64,000 nucleotides of DNA from Tepidimonas fonticaldi (GTDB lineage: Bacteria > Pseudomonadota > Gammaproteobacteria > Burkholderiales > Burkholderiaceae_C): the NCBI RefSeq assembly GCF_007556755.1, contig NZ_VJOO01000014.1, positions 1 to 64,000 of the forward strand, given 5' to 3'. A program made the translations under genes and the position numbers. The notes beneath the pieces were generated by a model. The model was not told the DNA's origin, made no database searches, and saw only the letters and a program-made list of their open reading frames with translations. Position 1 is the first letter of the stretch. Each line of letters opens with the position of its first letter. Of the stretch, positions 56,723 to 64,000 are shown piece by piece.

Positions 56723-58201
56723 TCACTTCAGCACGTCGCCGATGCAGACGTACTTCAGCTCCACATACTCGTCCATGCCGTGGTGCGAGCCCTCGCGGCC
56801 CAGGCCGGATTGCTTGACGCCGCCGAACGGCACATGCTCCGTGGCCAGAATGCCGACGTTGATGCCCACCATGCCGTATTCCAGCGCCTCCGCGACGCGG
56901 AAGATGCGGCCCACGTCGCGGCTGTAGAAGTAGCTGGCCAGCCCGAACTCGGTGGCGTTGGCGGCGTCGATGGCTTCTTGCTCGGTGCGGAACTTGAACA
57001 CCGGCGCAAACGGGCCGAAGGTCTCTTCCTTTGCGCACAGCATGTCGGGGCGGGCGTCGGCGATCACGGTCGGCTCGTAGAACAGCCCGCCCAGGCGCCG
57101 GCCGCCGGTCAGCACGCGGCCGCCCTTGGCGATGGCGTCTTCGACGTGGCGCTGCACCTTCTGGACCGCCGCCTCCTCGATGAGCGGGCCTTGGTTGACG
57201 CCGTCCTCGAAGCCGTTGCCCACCTTGGCCGTGGCCACCTTGGCCGCAAACTTTTGCACGAAGGCCTCGTAGACGCCCTCCTGCACATAGATGCGGTTGG
57301 AGCAGACGCAGGTCTGGCCGGCGTTGCGGTATTTGCTGGCAAACGCCCCTTCGACCGCGCTGTCGATGTCGGCATCGTCGAAGACGATGAACGGCGCATT
57401 GCCGCCCAGCTCCAGCGACAGCTTCTTGACCGTGGGAGCGCACTGCGCCATCAGGATGCGGCCGACCTCGGTGGAGCCGGTGAAGCTCAGGTGCCGCACC
57501 ACGTCGCTCGCGCACAGCACCTTGCCGATTTCCACGCTGCCCGGCCCGTCGCTGGTCAGCACGTTGAGCACCCCGGCCGGGATGCCGGCGCGGATGGCCA
57601 GTTCGGCCGCGGCCAGCGCGGTCAGCGGCGTCAGCTCCGCCGGTTTGATGACGACCGGGCAGCCGGCGGCCAGTGCGGGCGCTACCTTGCGGGTGATCAT
57701 CGCCAGCGGGAAGTTCCACGGCGTGATTGCCGCGCACACGCCGATCGGCTGGCGCAGCACCAGCAGGCGGCGGTTGTTGTCGAACTGGGGCAGGGTCTCG
57801 CCGTTGACGCGCTTGGCCTCCTCGGCAAACCATTCGACGAAGCTGGCGCCGTAGGCGACCTCGCCCTTGGCCTCGGGCAGGGGCTTGCCCTGCTCGGCGG
57901 TCATCAGGCGGCCCAGGTCGTCCTGGTTGGCCATGAGCAGGTCGTACCACTTGCGCAGGATGTTGGCGCGCTCCTTGGCCGTTTTGTTGCGCCACGCCGG
58001 CCAGGCGGCGTTGGCGGCGGCGATGGCCGCTTCGGCGTCGGCGGGGCCCAGCTTGGCCACGTCGGCCAGCTTTTGCCCTGTGGCGGGGTCATGCACGTCG
58101 AATCGCTCGGCGCCCGACACCCACTGTCCGTCGATCAGAGCGTCGGTCTTGAGCAGCGTCGGGTCCTTGAGCTGGGCCAGCGGGGAGGCCTTCATGTCCA
58201 T
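56723..58201 (-). CDS. gabD: Succinate/glutarate semialdehyde dehydrogenase
   Basis: The protein has 492 residues and belongs to the aldehyde dehydrogenase family. Visible features are F-T-G-S-T-E-V-G (about 240, NAD binding), the catalytic E-L-G-G-N-A-P (about 262), the cysteine in G-Q-T-C-V-C (about 297) and E-E-T-F-G-P (about 395). GabD-type enzymes oxidise succinate semialdehyde, and DavD relatives oxidise glutarate semialdehyde. The glutarate genes next to it favour DavD activity, but sequence alone cannot tell. GGAG lies about 8 bases before the ATG at 58201. Three GGTACAG/GATACAG-type sites lie just upstream. Confidence 0.88.
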   Translation of the reverse strand: MDMKASPLAQLKDPTLLKTDALIDGQWVSGAERFDVHDPATGQKLADVAKLGPADAEAAIAAANAAWPAWRNKTAKERANILRKWYDLLMANQDDLGRLMTAEQGKPLPEAKGEVAYGASFVEWFAEEAKRVNGETLPQFDNNRRLLVLRQPIGVCAAITPWNFPLAMITRKVAPALAAGCPVVIKPAELTPLTALAAAELAIRAGIPAGVLNVLTSDGPGSVEIGKVLCASDVVRHLSFTGSTEVGRILMAQCAPTVKKLSLELGGNAPFIVFDDADIDSAVEGAFASKYRNAGQTCVCSNRIYVQEGVYEAFVQKFAAKVATAKVGNGFEDGVNQGPLIEEAAVQKVQRHVEDAIAKGGRVLTGGRRLGGLFYEPTVIADARPDMLCAKEETFGPFAPVFKFRTEQEAIDAANATEFGLASYFYSRDVGRIFRVAEALEYGMVGINVGILATEHVPFGGVKQSGLGREGSHHGMDEYVELKYVCIGDVLK

Positions 58202-58260
58202 CGTCGTCTCCGTCACGTCCAAAAGATGGCGACACTGTAGCGCGAAGGCGCCCGTGCGAC

Positions 58261-58316
58261 CGGTACAGCGGGTGACAGCCGCCGCGGCGCTGTACGGGCC
58301 GCGCGGCCGATACAGC
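58261..58316. promoter_or_regulatory. Candidate MocR operator upstream of gabD
   Basis: CGGTACAG (58261-58268), CTGTACGG (58290-58297) and CCGATACAG (58307-58315) lie in the stretch before gabD. The same word, CCGATACAG or its inverse CTGTATCGG, recurs in the gabT/mocR intergenic region at the right end of the window. This points to control of both by the MocR-type regulator. Confidence 0.4.
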
Positions 58317-58333
58317 CCCGGGGCATGCCACGC

Positions 58334-59542
58334 TCAACGCCCGCTGGAACCGTCTGCCCATGCCGCCCGGTCGGCGTTCAGCGCCGGGGGCGGGCGCTGC
58401 GCCGTGGGCCGCTGGCCGTCGAAGAGCACTGGATGCGCCACCATCGGGGGGCGGCCCGGTGCGGCGGGCAGCACCATGCCGCGCGCCTGCACATGCGGGT
58501 GGGCCATCACCTGCCCAATGTCATGAATCGGCGCGCAGGGCACGCCGGCCGTGTCCAGTTGCCGCACCCAATCGGCCGTGTCGCGTGTGCGGGTCCATTC
58601 GGCGATCTGCGGCACCAGGACGCTGCGGTGCTCCACCCGTGCGGGGTTGGTGGCAAAGCGCGCATCGCGGGCCACCTCGGGGTGGCCGGCCACCTCGCAA
58701 AAGCGCTGAAACTGCCCATCGTTGCCCACGGCCAGCACCAGGTGCCCGTCGCGGGTGGGGAACGCCTGATAGGGCACGATGTTGGGGTGGGCATTGCCCA
58801 TGCGCCGGGGGGTGCGTTGACCGATGAGCTGGTTGCTGGCCTGGTTGGCCAGCATGGCCACCTGCACATCGAACAGCGATGCATCCAGCACCCGCCCGCG
58901 GCCGGTGTGCTGGCGCTCGTGCAGCGCGGCCAGGATGGCAGTGGCCGCGTACACGCCCGTCATCAGGTCCGTCACGGCCACGCCCACCTTCTGCGGCTCG
59001 CCGTCGGGCTCGCCGGTGATGCTCATCAGCCCGCCTTCGGCCTGGACGGCAAAGTCGTAGCCGGCCTTGTGCGCCAGCGGGCCATTCTGGCCGTAACCGG
59101 TGATGGAGCAGTAGATCAGCCGCGGGTTGATGGCCTGCAGGTTGCGCGCATCCAGGCCGTATTTGGCCAGTTGGCCGACCTTGTAGTTTTCGATCAGCAC
59201 ATCGGCTTCGCGCGCCAGCTCGCGCACCTGCTTGATGCCCTCGGGGCTGGCGATGTCGATGGCGACCGAGCGTTTGCCCCGGTTGGCGCAGACGAAGTAG
59301 GCCGCCACGCGCGCATCCCCCCGCGCCGGGTCGGGCTGCCACCAGGGCGGTCCCCAGGCGCGCGTGTCGTCGCCGCTGCCGGGGCGCTCCACCTTGATCA
59401 CGTCGGCCCCGTAGTCGGCCAGGATTTGGCTGGCCCACGGGCCGGCCAGCACGCGCGACAGGTCCAACACCCGCACACCCGCCAGCGGGCGGGGAGGCTC
59501 GGCACCGGCGCCCGGGGCGCCTGCAGTGGCATTCGGCACCAT
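58334..59542 (-). CDS. CaiB/BaiF family CoA-transferase (probably glutarate CoA-transferase)
   Basis: The protein has 402 residues. The family motifs L-D-L-S-R-V-L-A-G-P-W (about 25-35), D-V-I-K-V-E-R-P-G-S-G-D-D-T-R (about 48-62) and the catalytic aspartate region D-L-M-T-G-V-Y-A (about 185) are clear. Class III CoA-transferases move CoA between acids. The gene follows glutaryl-CoA dehydrogenase by 6 bases, and the human homologue SUGCT of the same family uses glutarate, so activation of glutarate to glutaryl-CoA is likely. Succinyl-CoA is the probable donor. The substrate assignment is by context. Confidence 0.8.
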   Translation of the reverse strand: MVPNATAGAPGAGAEPPRPLAGVRVLDLSRVLAGPWASQILADYGADVIKVERPGSGDDTRAWGPPWWQPDPARGDARVAAYFVCANRGKRSVAIDIASPEGIKQVRELAREADVLIENYKVGQLAKYGLDARNLQAINPRLIYCSITGYGQNGPLAHKAGYDFAVQAEGGLMSITGEPDGEPQKVGVAVTDLMTGVYAATAILAALHERQHTGRGRVLDASLFDVQVAMLANQASNQLIGQRTPRRMGNAHPNIVPYQAFPTRDGHLVLAVGNDGQFQRFCEVAGHPEVARDARFATNPARVEHRSVLVPQIAEWTRTRDTADWVRQLDTAGVPCAPIHDIGQVMAHPHVQARGMVLPAAPGRPPMVAHPVLFDGQRPTAQRPPPALNADRAAWADGSSGR

Positions 59543-59548
59543 GGCGCG

Positions 59549-60733
59549 TCAGGCCGAGAAGGCCGCAATGCCCGTGATCGCGCGGCCCAGGATCAGCGCG
59601 TGGATGTCGTGCGTGCCTTCGTAGGTGTTGACCACCTCCAGGTTCACCAGGTGGCGGGCCACGCCGTATTCGTCGCTGATGCCGTTGCCGCCCATCATGT
59701 CGCGGGCCATGCGGGCAATGTCCAACGCCTTGCCGCAGCTGTTGCGCTTGAGGATGGAGGTGATTTCCACCGCGGCCTTGCCCTCATCCTTCAGCCGCCC
59801 CAGGCGCAGGCAGCCTTGCAGGCCCAGGCTGATTTCGGTCAGCATGTCGGCCAGCTTTTTCTGGATGAGCTGGTTGGCGGCCAACGGGCGGCCAAACTGC
59901 TGGCGGTCCAGCACATACTGGCGGGCACGGAAGTAGCAATCCTCGGCCGCGCCAAGCGCCCCCCACGCGATGCCGTAGCGTGCGCTGTTGAGGCAGGTGA
60001 AGGGGCCTTTGAGGCCGCGAACCTCGGGGAAGGCGTTTTCTTCGGGGCAGAACACCTCGTCCATCACGATTTCGCCGGTGATGGACGCGCGCAGGCCCAC
60101 CTTGCCGTGCACGGCGGGGGCGCTCAGGCCCTTCCAGCCCTTTTCCAGAATGAAGCCGCGAATCTGCCCCTCATCGTCCTTGGCCCAGACGACGAACACG
60201 TCGGCGATGGGGGAGTTGGTGATCCACATCTTGGCGCCACTCAAGGAGTAGCCGCCCGGCACCTTCTTGGCCCGGGTGATCATGCTGCCGGGGTCGGAGC
60301 CGTGGTTGGGCTCCGTCAGGCCAAAGCAGCCCACCCATTCGCCGGTGGCCAGCTTGGGCAGGTATTTCTGCTTTTGCGCCTCGGTGCCGAATTCGTAGAT
60401 CGGCACCATCACCAGCGAGCTTTGCACGCTCATCATGCTGCGGTAGCCGCTGTCGACGCGCTCCACCTCGCGCGCCACCAGGCCGTAACAGACGTAGTTC
60501 AGGCCCGCGCCGCCGTATTGCTCGGGGATGGTCGGGCCCAGCAGGCCCAGTTCACCCATCTCGTTGAAGATGGTGCGGTCGGTCTTTTCGTGGCGGAAGG
60601 CCTCCTGCACGCGGGGCAGCAGGCGCTCCTGGCAGTAGGCATGGGCGGCGTCGCGCACCTGGCGCTCGTCGTCGGTGAGCTGCTCGTCCAGCAGGAAGGG
60701 GTCGGACCAGGAAAAGCGGGCGTGGGAAGCCAT
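59549..60733 (-). CDS. gcdH: Glutaryl-CoA dehydrogenase
   Basis: The protein has 394 residues and is an FAD acyl-CoA dehydrogenase. It contains F[12 protein letters not shown] at the start, [12 protein letters not shown] (about 135) and the catalytic glutamate in [11 protein letters not shown] (about 370). The N-H-G-S-D-P and T-Y-E-G-T-H patterns separate GcdH from other acyl-CoA dehydrogenases. It oxidises and decarboxylates glutaryl-CoA to crotonyl-CoA, a step of lysine breakdown. It is the first gene of a two-gene unit with the CoA-transferase, and diverges from a LysR regulator. Confidence 0.92.
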   Translation of the reverse strand: MASHARFSWSDPFLLDEQLTDDERQVRDAAHAYCQERLLPRVQEAFRHEKTDRTIFNEMGELGLLGPTIPEQYGGAGLNYVCYGLVAREVERVDSGYRSMMSVQSSLVMVPIYEFGTEAQKQKYLPKLATGEWVGCFGLTEPNHGSDPGSMITRAKKVPGGYSLSGAKMWITNSPIADVFVVWAKDDEGQIRGFILEKGWKGLSAPAVHGKVGLRASITGEIVMDEVFCPEENAFPEVRGLKGPFTCLNSARYGIAWGALGAAEDCYFRARQYVLDRQQFGRPLAANQLIQKKLADMLTEISLGLQGCLRLGRLKDEGKAAVEITSILKRNSCGKALDIARMARDMMGGNGISDEYGVARHLVNLEVVNTYEGTHDIHALILGRAITGIAAFSA

Positions 60734-60876
60734 GGGGATGTCTCACATCTGGAGGGGTTGCGAACGGGCCCATCCTAAGGCGGGGAATCGGGCTTGGCAA
60801 ACGAAAAATTTTCGGTCAGATATGATCGAATCGAATAAAAGGCGTGCTGGTCTGCACGATGACCCGAGGCGTGACC

Positions 60877-61791
60877 ATGAGGCGCAAGCTCCCCTCCACC
60901 CAAGCGTTGAACTGCTTCGAAGCCGCAGCCCGCCACCAGAGCTTCACCCGCGCCGCGCAAGAGCTAAACCTGACGCAAGGCGCCGTCTCGCGTCAGGTGG
61001 CGGCGTTGGAGGCATTTCTGGGTGTGCCGCTGTTCAAGCGCACCCAGCACGGCATGGCGCTCACCCCCGCCGGGGCCGACTATGCCCGCCAGGTGCGTCA
61101 GCGGCTCGACGCCCTGGAGCGCGACGCCGTGGATCTGATGGGCCGCCGCGGGCAGGGCGACAGCCTGACGCTGGCCACCGTGCCCACCTTCGCCACCCGC
61201 TGGCTCATTCCCCGCCTGCCCCGGCTGGCCGCGCAACACCCCGACTTGCTGGTGCATCTGGAAACCCGCACCCGGCCCTTTCTGTTCACCGACACCGGCA
61301 TCGACGCCGCCTTGTGGGCGGGTACCCCGCAGCAGTTGCAGCAATGGGCCGGCACCCAGGCTACCCACCTGATGGACGAAGACGTGCTGCCGGTGTGCAG
61401 CCCGCGCCTGCTGCCCCAGGGCCAGCCCGTCGAGCCGGCCGCGCTGGCCGAATGGCCTCTGCTGCAGCAGTCCACCCGGCCCGAGGCCTGGCGCCAGTGG
61501 TTCGACGCCCAAGGTGTTGACGCCCCCCGCGCCATGGCGGGCCCCCGATACGAACTCTTTTCCATGCAGGCCGCCGCCGCCATGGCCGGCCTGGGCGTGG
61601 CCCTCATGCCCACCCTGCTGGTGCAGGCGGAGCTGGCCAGCGGCGCGCTGGTGGTGGCGTGCCCGCGGCCCTTGAAGGCACAACGGGCGTATTACCTGGT
61701 TCAGCCGCAGGTGGCCGAACGGCCGGCGCTGGCGGTGTTTCGGGCATGGGTGCTGCAGCAGTGCCAAGTCGCACCGGGTGTTGCTGTGTAG
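60877..61791 (+). CDS. LysR-type regulator, GcvA-like (probable GcdR)
   Basis: The protein has 304 residues. The N-terminal HTH (about 6-65) has F-E-A-A-A-R-H-Q-S-F-T-R-A-A-Q-E-L and T-Q-G-A-V-S-R-Q-V. The effector domain follows, with T-F-A-T-R-W-L-I-P-R-L as in the GcvA group. It is divergent from gcdH, with 143 bases between, and so most likely activates glutaryl-CoA dehydrogenase in response to glutarate or glutaryl-CoA. I choose the ATG at 60877 because the family begins M-R-R-K-L-P-S. Earlier starts would add an unconserved stretch. Confidence 0.85.
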   Translation: MRRKLPSTQALNCFEAAARHQSFTRAAQELNLTQGAVSRQVAALEAFLGVPLFKRTQHGMALTPAGADYARQVRQRLDALERDAVDLMGRRGQGDSLTLATVPTFATRWLIPRLPRLAAQHPDLLVHLETRTRPFLFTDTGIDAALWAGTPQQLQQWAGTQATHLMDEDVLPVCSPRLLPQGQPVEPAALAEWPLLQQSTRPEAWRQWFDAQGVDAPRAMAGPRYELFSMQAAAAMAGLGVALMPTLLVQAELASGALVVACPRPLKAQRAYYLVQPQVAERPALAVFRAWVLQQCQVAPGVAV

Positions 61792-61862
61792 ACAGGTCTG
61801 AAAAATCAAATGCCATGCCTGTGGTGCTGGGACGGGTCAGCCCCCGCGTTGCATTGACTTTC

Positions 61863-61880
61863 CGTACCAAAAAACGTACG
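61863..61880. promoter_or_regulatory. Candidate YefM operator
   Basis: Two CGTAC words (61863-61867 and 61875-61879) lie 12 bases apart, about 25 bases before yefM. YefM-type antitoxins bind palindromes with a GTAC centre, so these are a plausible autoregulatory site. The promoter itself is not clear. Confidence 0.3.
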
Positions 61881-61904
61881 CTTTCGTGCCAGGAGCCCCT
61901 ACCG

Positions 61905-62147
61905 ATGCAAATCCTCTCTGCCAGCGACGCACGATCCAAACTCTATCGCCTGATGGACCAAGCGGCCGAGTCGCACCAGCCCATCACCATCACCGGCAAG
62001 CGGCACGATGCGGTGTTGGTGTCTGCGGAAGACTGGCAGGCGATTCAGGAAACGCTGTACCTGCTGTCCGTGCCCGGTATGCGCGAGTCCATCAAAGAAG
62101 GCATGGCCGAGCTCGTGGAGAACTGCGCCCAGGAGCTTGACTGGTGA
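61905..62147 (+). CDS. yefM: YefM-type antitoxin
   Basis: This 80-residue antitoxin of the Phd/YefM fold contains S-A-S-D-A-R-S-K-L-Y-R-L (about 4-16), the H-Q-P-I-T-I-T-G strand (about 25) and the E-D-W-Q-A-I-Q-E-T-L-Y-L-L helix (about 44-56). It should neutralise the toxin encoded next and repress the shared promoter. AGGAG at 61891-61895 precedes the ATG at 61905. The last codons overlap the toxin start by 4 bases. Confidence 0.9.
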   Translation: MQILSASDARSKLYRLMDQAAESHQPITITGKRHDAVLVSAEDWQAIQETLYLLSVPGMRESIKEGMAELVENCAQELDW

Positions 62148-62407
62148 CGTGGGCGGTGGTTTTTGCCAAGCATGCGCAAAAAGATGCCCTCAAACTGGCC
62201 GCTGCCGGCTTGAAGCCGAAGGCCCAGGAGTTGCTGGCGGTGCTCCGGGCCAATCCGTTCCAGAACCCGCCGCCCTACGAGAAGCTGGTCGGTGACTTGG
62301 CCGGCACTTACTCCAGGCGCATCAACATCCAACACCGTTTGGTCTATCAGGTGTTGACCGATGAGCACACCGTGAAGGTGTTGCGCATGTGGTCACATTA
62401 CGAGTGA
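62144..62407 (+). CDS. yoeB: YoeB-type mRNA-cleaving toxin
   Basis: The protein has 87 residues. Typical YoeB/RelE-fold features are present: W-A-V-V-F-A-K-H-A-Q-K-D at the start, G-D-L-A-G-T-Y-S-R-R-I (about 50), H-R-L-V-Y-Q-V (about 64) and the catalytic end R-M-W-S-H-Y. YoeB cuts mRNA at the ribosome in response to stress. The GTG start at 62144 overlaps the antitoxin stop, so translation is coupled. The pair separates the gcdH regulator from gabT and may stabilise the region. Confidence 0.9.
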   Translation: MTWAVVFAKHAQKDALKLAAAGLKPKAQELLAVLRANPFQNPPPYEKLVGDLAGTYSRRINIQHRLVYQVLTDEHTVKVLRMWSHYE

Positions 62408-62427
62408 CCACATGCCGGCCTGACCTG

Positions 62428-63738
62428 TTACCCCTTCGCCGCCTTCAGCGCCTCACCCATGATGGCCAGCCCTTCGTCCAGCAGCGCATCGCTGGCGGTC
62501 AGGGGCACCAGAATGCGGATGACGTTGGCGTACACGCCGCACGACAGCAGCACCAGCCCGCGCTTGAGCGCTTCGGCGCACATGCGCTTGGTGAGTTCAA
62601 CGGCGGGCTTGCTGTGGTCGCCGCCGTCGAACAGTTCGATGGCCACCATGGCACCCAGGCCGCGCACGTCCTGAATCTCGGGGTGCTGTTGCGCCAGGGC
62701 GCGCAGTCCGGCTTGCAGGCGCTCGCCCACGGCGCGGGAGCGCTCCAGCAGCCGCTCTTCCTCGAACACGTCCAGCACGGCTAGCGCGGCGGCGCAGGCG
62801 AGCGGGTTGCCGGCGTAAGTGCCGCCCAGGCCGCCCGGCAGGGGCTTGTCCATGATCTCGGCCTTGCCGATGACTGCGGACAGGGGAAAGCCCCCCGCCA
62901 TGCTCTTGGCCATGGTGATGAGGTCGGGCGCCACGCCCCACTGTTCGCAGGCCAGCCAGGTGCCGGTGCGGCCGGCGCCGGTTTGCACCTCGTCGGCGAT
63001 CAGCACGATGCCGTGCTGGTCGCACAGCGCGCGCAGGGCCTGGGCGAACTCGCGCGGGGCCACGTAGAAGCCGCCTTCGCCTTGCACCGGCTCCAGGATG
63101 ATGGCGGCCACGCGCTGCGGCTCCACGTCGTATTTGAAGATGTGCTCCACCGAGCGCAGGGCGTCGGCCACGCTGATGCCGTGCAGCGGGTTGGGGTATT
63201 CGGCGTGGTAGATCTCGGCCGGGAAGGGGCCAAAGCCCGCTTTGTACGGCGCCACCTTGCCGGTCAGCGCCATGCCCAGCAGGGTGCGGCCGTGGAAGCC
63301 GCCGCCGAAGGCGATCACGGCCTGGCGCTGGGTGGCTGCGCGCGCAATTTTGATGGCGTTTTCCACCGCCTCGGCCCCGGTGGACAGGAAGAAGGCTTTC
63401 TTGGCGAAGTTGCCCGGCGCCTTGGCGATCAGGCGCTCGGCCAGCTCGACATACGGCTCGTAGGCCAGTACCTGGAAGCAGGTGTGGTGCACCTTGTCGA
63501 GCTGGGCCTTGACGGCCTCGACGATCTTGGGGTGGCGGTGGCCGGTGTTGAGCACGGCGATGCCGCCGGCAAAGTCGATGTAGCGGCGGCCCTCGACGTC
63601 CCAGATCTCGGCGCCTTCGGCATGGTCGGCAAAGACCTCGTAGGTCTGGCCCAGGCCGGCGGGCAGGGCGGCGCGGCGGCGGGCCATCAGCGCGGCGTTG
63701 GTCTTGGCGGCGGATTGCAGTTGGGGGTCGCTGTGCAT
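62428..63738 (-). CDS. gabT: 4-aminobutyrate / 5-aminovalerate aminotransferase
   Basis: This 436-residue PLP enzyme of class III has the family motifs F-A-G-G-I-A-V-L-N-T-G-H (about 65), L-S-T-G-A-E-A-V-E-N (about 120), D-E-V-Q-T-G-x-G-R-T-G (about 248) and the PLP lysine in T-M-A-K-S-M-A-G-G (about 280). GabT/DavT enzymes transfer the amino group of GABA or 5-aminovalerate to 2-oxoglutarate. Together with the semialdehyde dehydrogenase 4 kb away it would feed glutarate into the CoA-transferase and gcdH. It diverges from a MocR-type regulator. Confidence 0.92.
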   Translation of the reverse strand: MHSDPQLQSAAKTNAALMARRRAALPAGLGQTYEVFADHAEGAEIWDVEGRRYIDFAGGIAVLNTGHRHPKIVEAVKAQLDKVHHTCFQVLAYEPYVELAERLIAKAPGNFAKKAFFLSTGAEAVENAIKIARAATQRQAVIAFGGGFHGRTLLGMALTGKVAPYKAGFGPFPAEIYHAEYPNPLHGISVADALRSVEHIFKYDVEPQRVAAIILEPVQGEGGFYVAPREFAQALRALCDQHGIVLIADEVQTGAGRTGTWLACEQWGVAPDLITMAKSMAGGFPLSAVIGKAEIMDKPLPGGLGGTYAGNPLACAAALAVLDVFEEERLLERSRAVGERLQAGLRALAQQHPEIQDVRGLGAMVAIELFDGGDHSKPAVELTKRMCAEALKRGLVLLSCGVYANVIRILVPLTASDALLDEGLAIMGEALKAAKG

Positions 63739-63795
63739 GGGGGTCTCCGGTCGAGGGACGGCGGCGCGAGGGAACGGCCGCCACGATGGATGGCA

Positions 63796-63887
63796 CTGTA
63801 TCGGCCCACTGGCCCGATAACATATACAGAGGCGTCTTTTGTGCCGATGCACTGTATTGCCCCGACGCCCGATACAGCCCGATACAG
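63796..63887. promoter_or_regulatory. Candidate MocR/GabR-type operator repeats
   Basis: CTGTATCGG (63796-63804), ATACAG (63824-63829), CTGTAT (63852-63857) and two direct copies of GATACAG (63871-63877 and 63881-63887, 10 bases apart) fill the space between divergent gabT and the regulator. MocR/GabR proteins usually bind such direct and inverted repeats near their own promoter. The same word is found in front of gabD. Confidence 0.5.
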
Positions 63888-63897
63888 ATTGGCCCCG

Positions 63898-64000
63898 ATG
63901 TTTACCCTGGACCCCCAACACCCCACGCCCCTGGTGCTGCAGATCGTCGATGGTTTTCGCGAGCTGATCCGCGCCGGCGTGCTGCGCCCCGGGGCCAAGG
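63898..64000 (+). CDS. MocR/GabR-type regulator, N-terminus (partial)
   Basis: Only the first 34 codons lie in the window: M-F-T-L-D-P-Q-H, then L-V-L-Q-I-V-D-G-F-R-E-L-I and G-V-L-R-P-G. This is the start of a GntR winged helix, the DNA-binding half of MocR proteins whose other half is an aminotransferase-like domain. Its divergent position to gabT and the repeats between support a GabR-like role. Without the rest, a plain GntR regulator cannot be excluded. Confidence 0.65.
   Translation, partial: MFTLDPQHPTPLVLQIVDGFRELIRAGVLRPGAK

Overview
The window looks like a chromosome segment of a high-G+C betaproteobacterium of the order Burkholderiales. The backbone genes point there: a tungsten aldehyde oxidoreductase operon with a TupBCA transporter, RdgC, a CaiB/BaiF plus glutaryl-CoA dehydrogenase pair, and a MocR/GabT pair. 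I infer the order from gene content and cannot name the genus.

Bases 1-3830 are a mobile-element edge. They hold the tail of an IS256-type transposase, a chemotaxis receptor with a good FliA promoter, a beheaded IS5-type transposase, a complete ISL3-family element, and the last 45 codons of a winged-helix gene that the ISL3 end has cut off.

Bases 3837-21341 are the most interesting part. Six tightly packed genes on the plus strand encode a very large DUF1998 helicase (DruE or fused DrmA/DrmB type), a DrmD-type SNF2 helicase, a 1656-residue Eco57I-type adenine methylase, an SMC-like ATPase, a small HNH nuclease and a DUF262/HNH (GmrSD-type) nuclease. Parts resemble class 1 DISARM and Druantia, but the set matches neither and has no DrmC. 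It is probably an anti-phage modification and restriction system.

Bases 21351-21722 are non-coding and highly structured: a helically phased array of twelve roughly 11-bp units, then nested inverted repeats. Bases 21820-35218 are a transmissible stress-tolerance locus (LHR/tLST type): HTH regulator, Hsp20, ClpK/ClpG disaggregase, cardiolipin synthase-like phospholipase D, FtsH, second Hsp20, two YfdX proteins, HdeD, an HPF/sigma-like fusion, thioredoxin, and a PAS/GGDEF gene broken by an IS3-family remnant. The usual kefB, psiE and degP end is absent. A decayed IS21 element (35800-38067) and a DUF4143 ATPase close the accessory region.

From about 39900 onward the content is backbone: a manganese exporter behind a yybP-ykoY riboswitch, a Tat-exported metallo-hydrolase, a ModE-like regulator divergent from tupBCA, an AcoR-like regulator divergent from the tungsten aldehyde oxidoreductase operon (Fe-S subunit, tungsten subunit, FAD subunit, MoaD-like protein, unknown protein), a sulfide:quinone reductase-like flavoprotein, OsmC, RdgC, tRNA-Gly(CCC), and a patatin-type autotransporter.

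The right end carries genes that together can take 5-aminovalerate or GABA through a semialdehyde and glutarate to crotonyl-CoA: GabT/DavT, GabD/DavD, a CoA-transferase and glutaryl-CoA dehydrogenase. GATACAG-type repeats lie in front of both gabD and the gabT/mocR pair. A YefM-YoeB toxin-antitoxin pair sits inside this group. Long non-coding stretches are described in the entries below.
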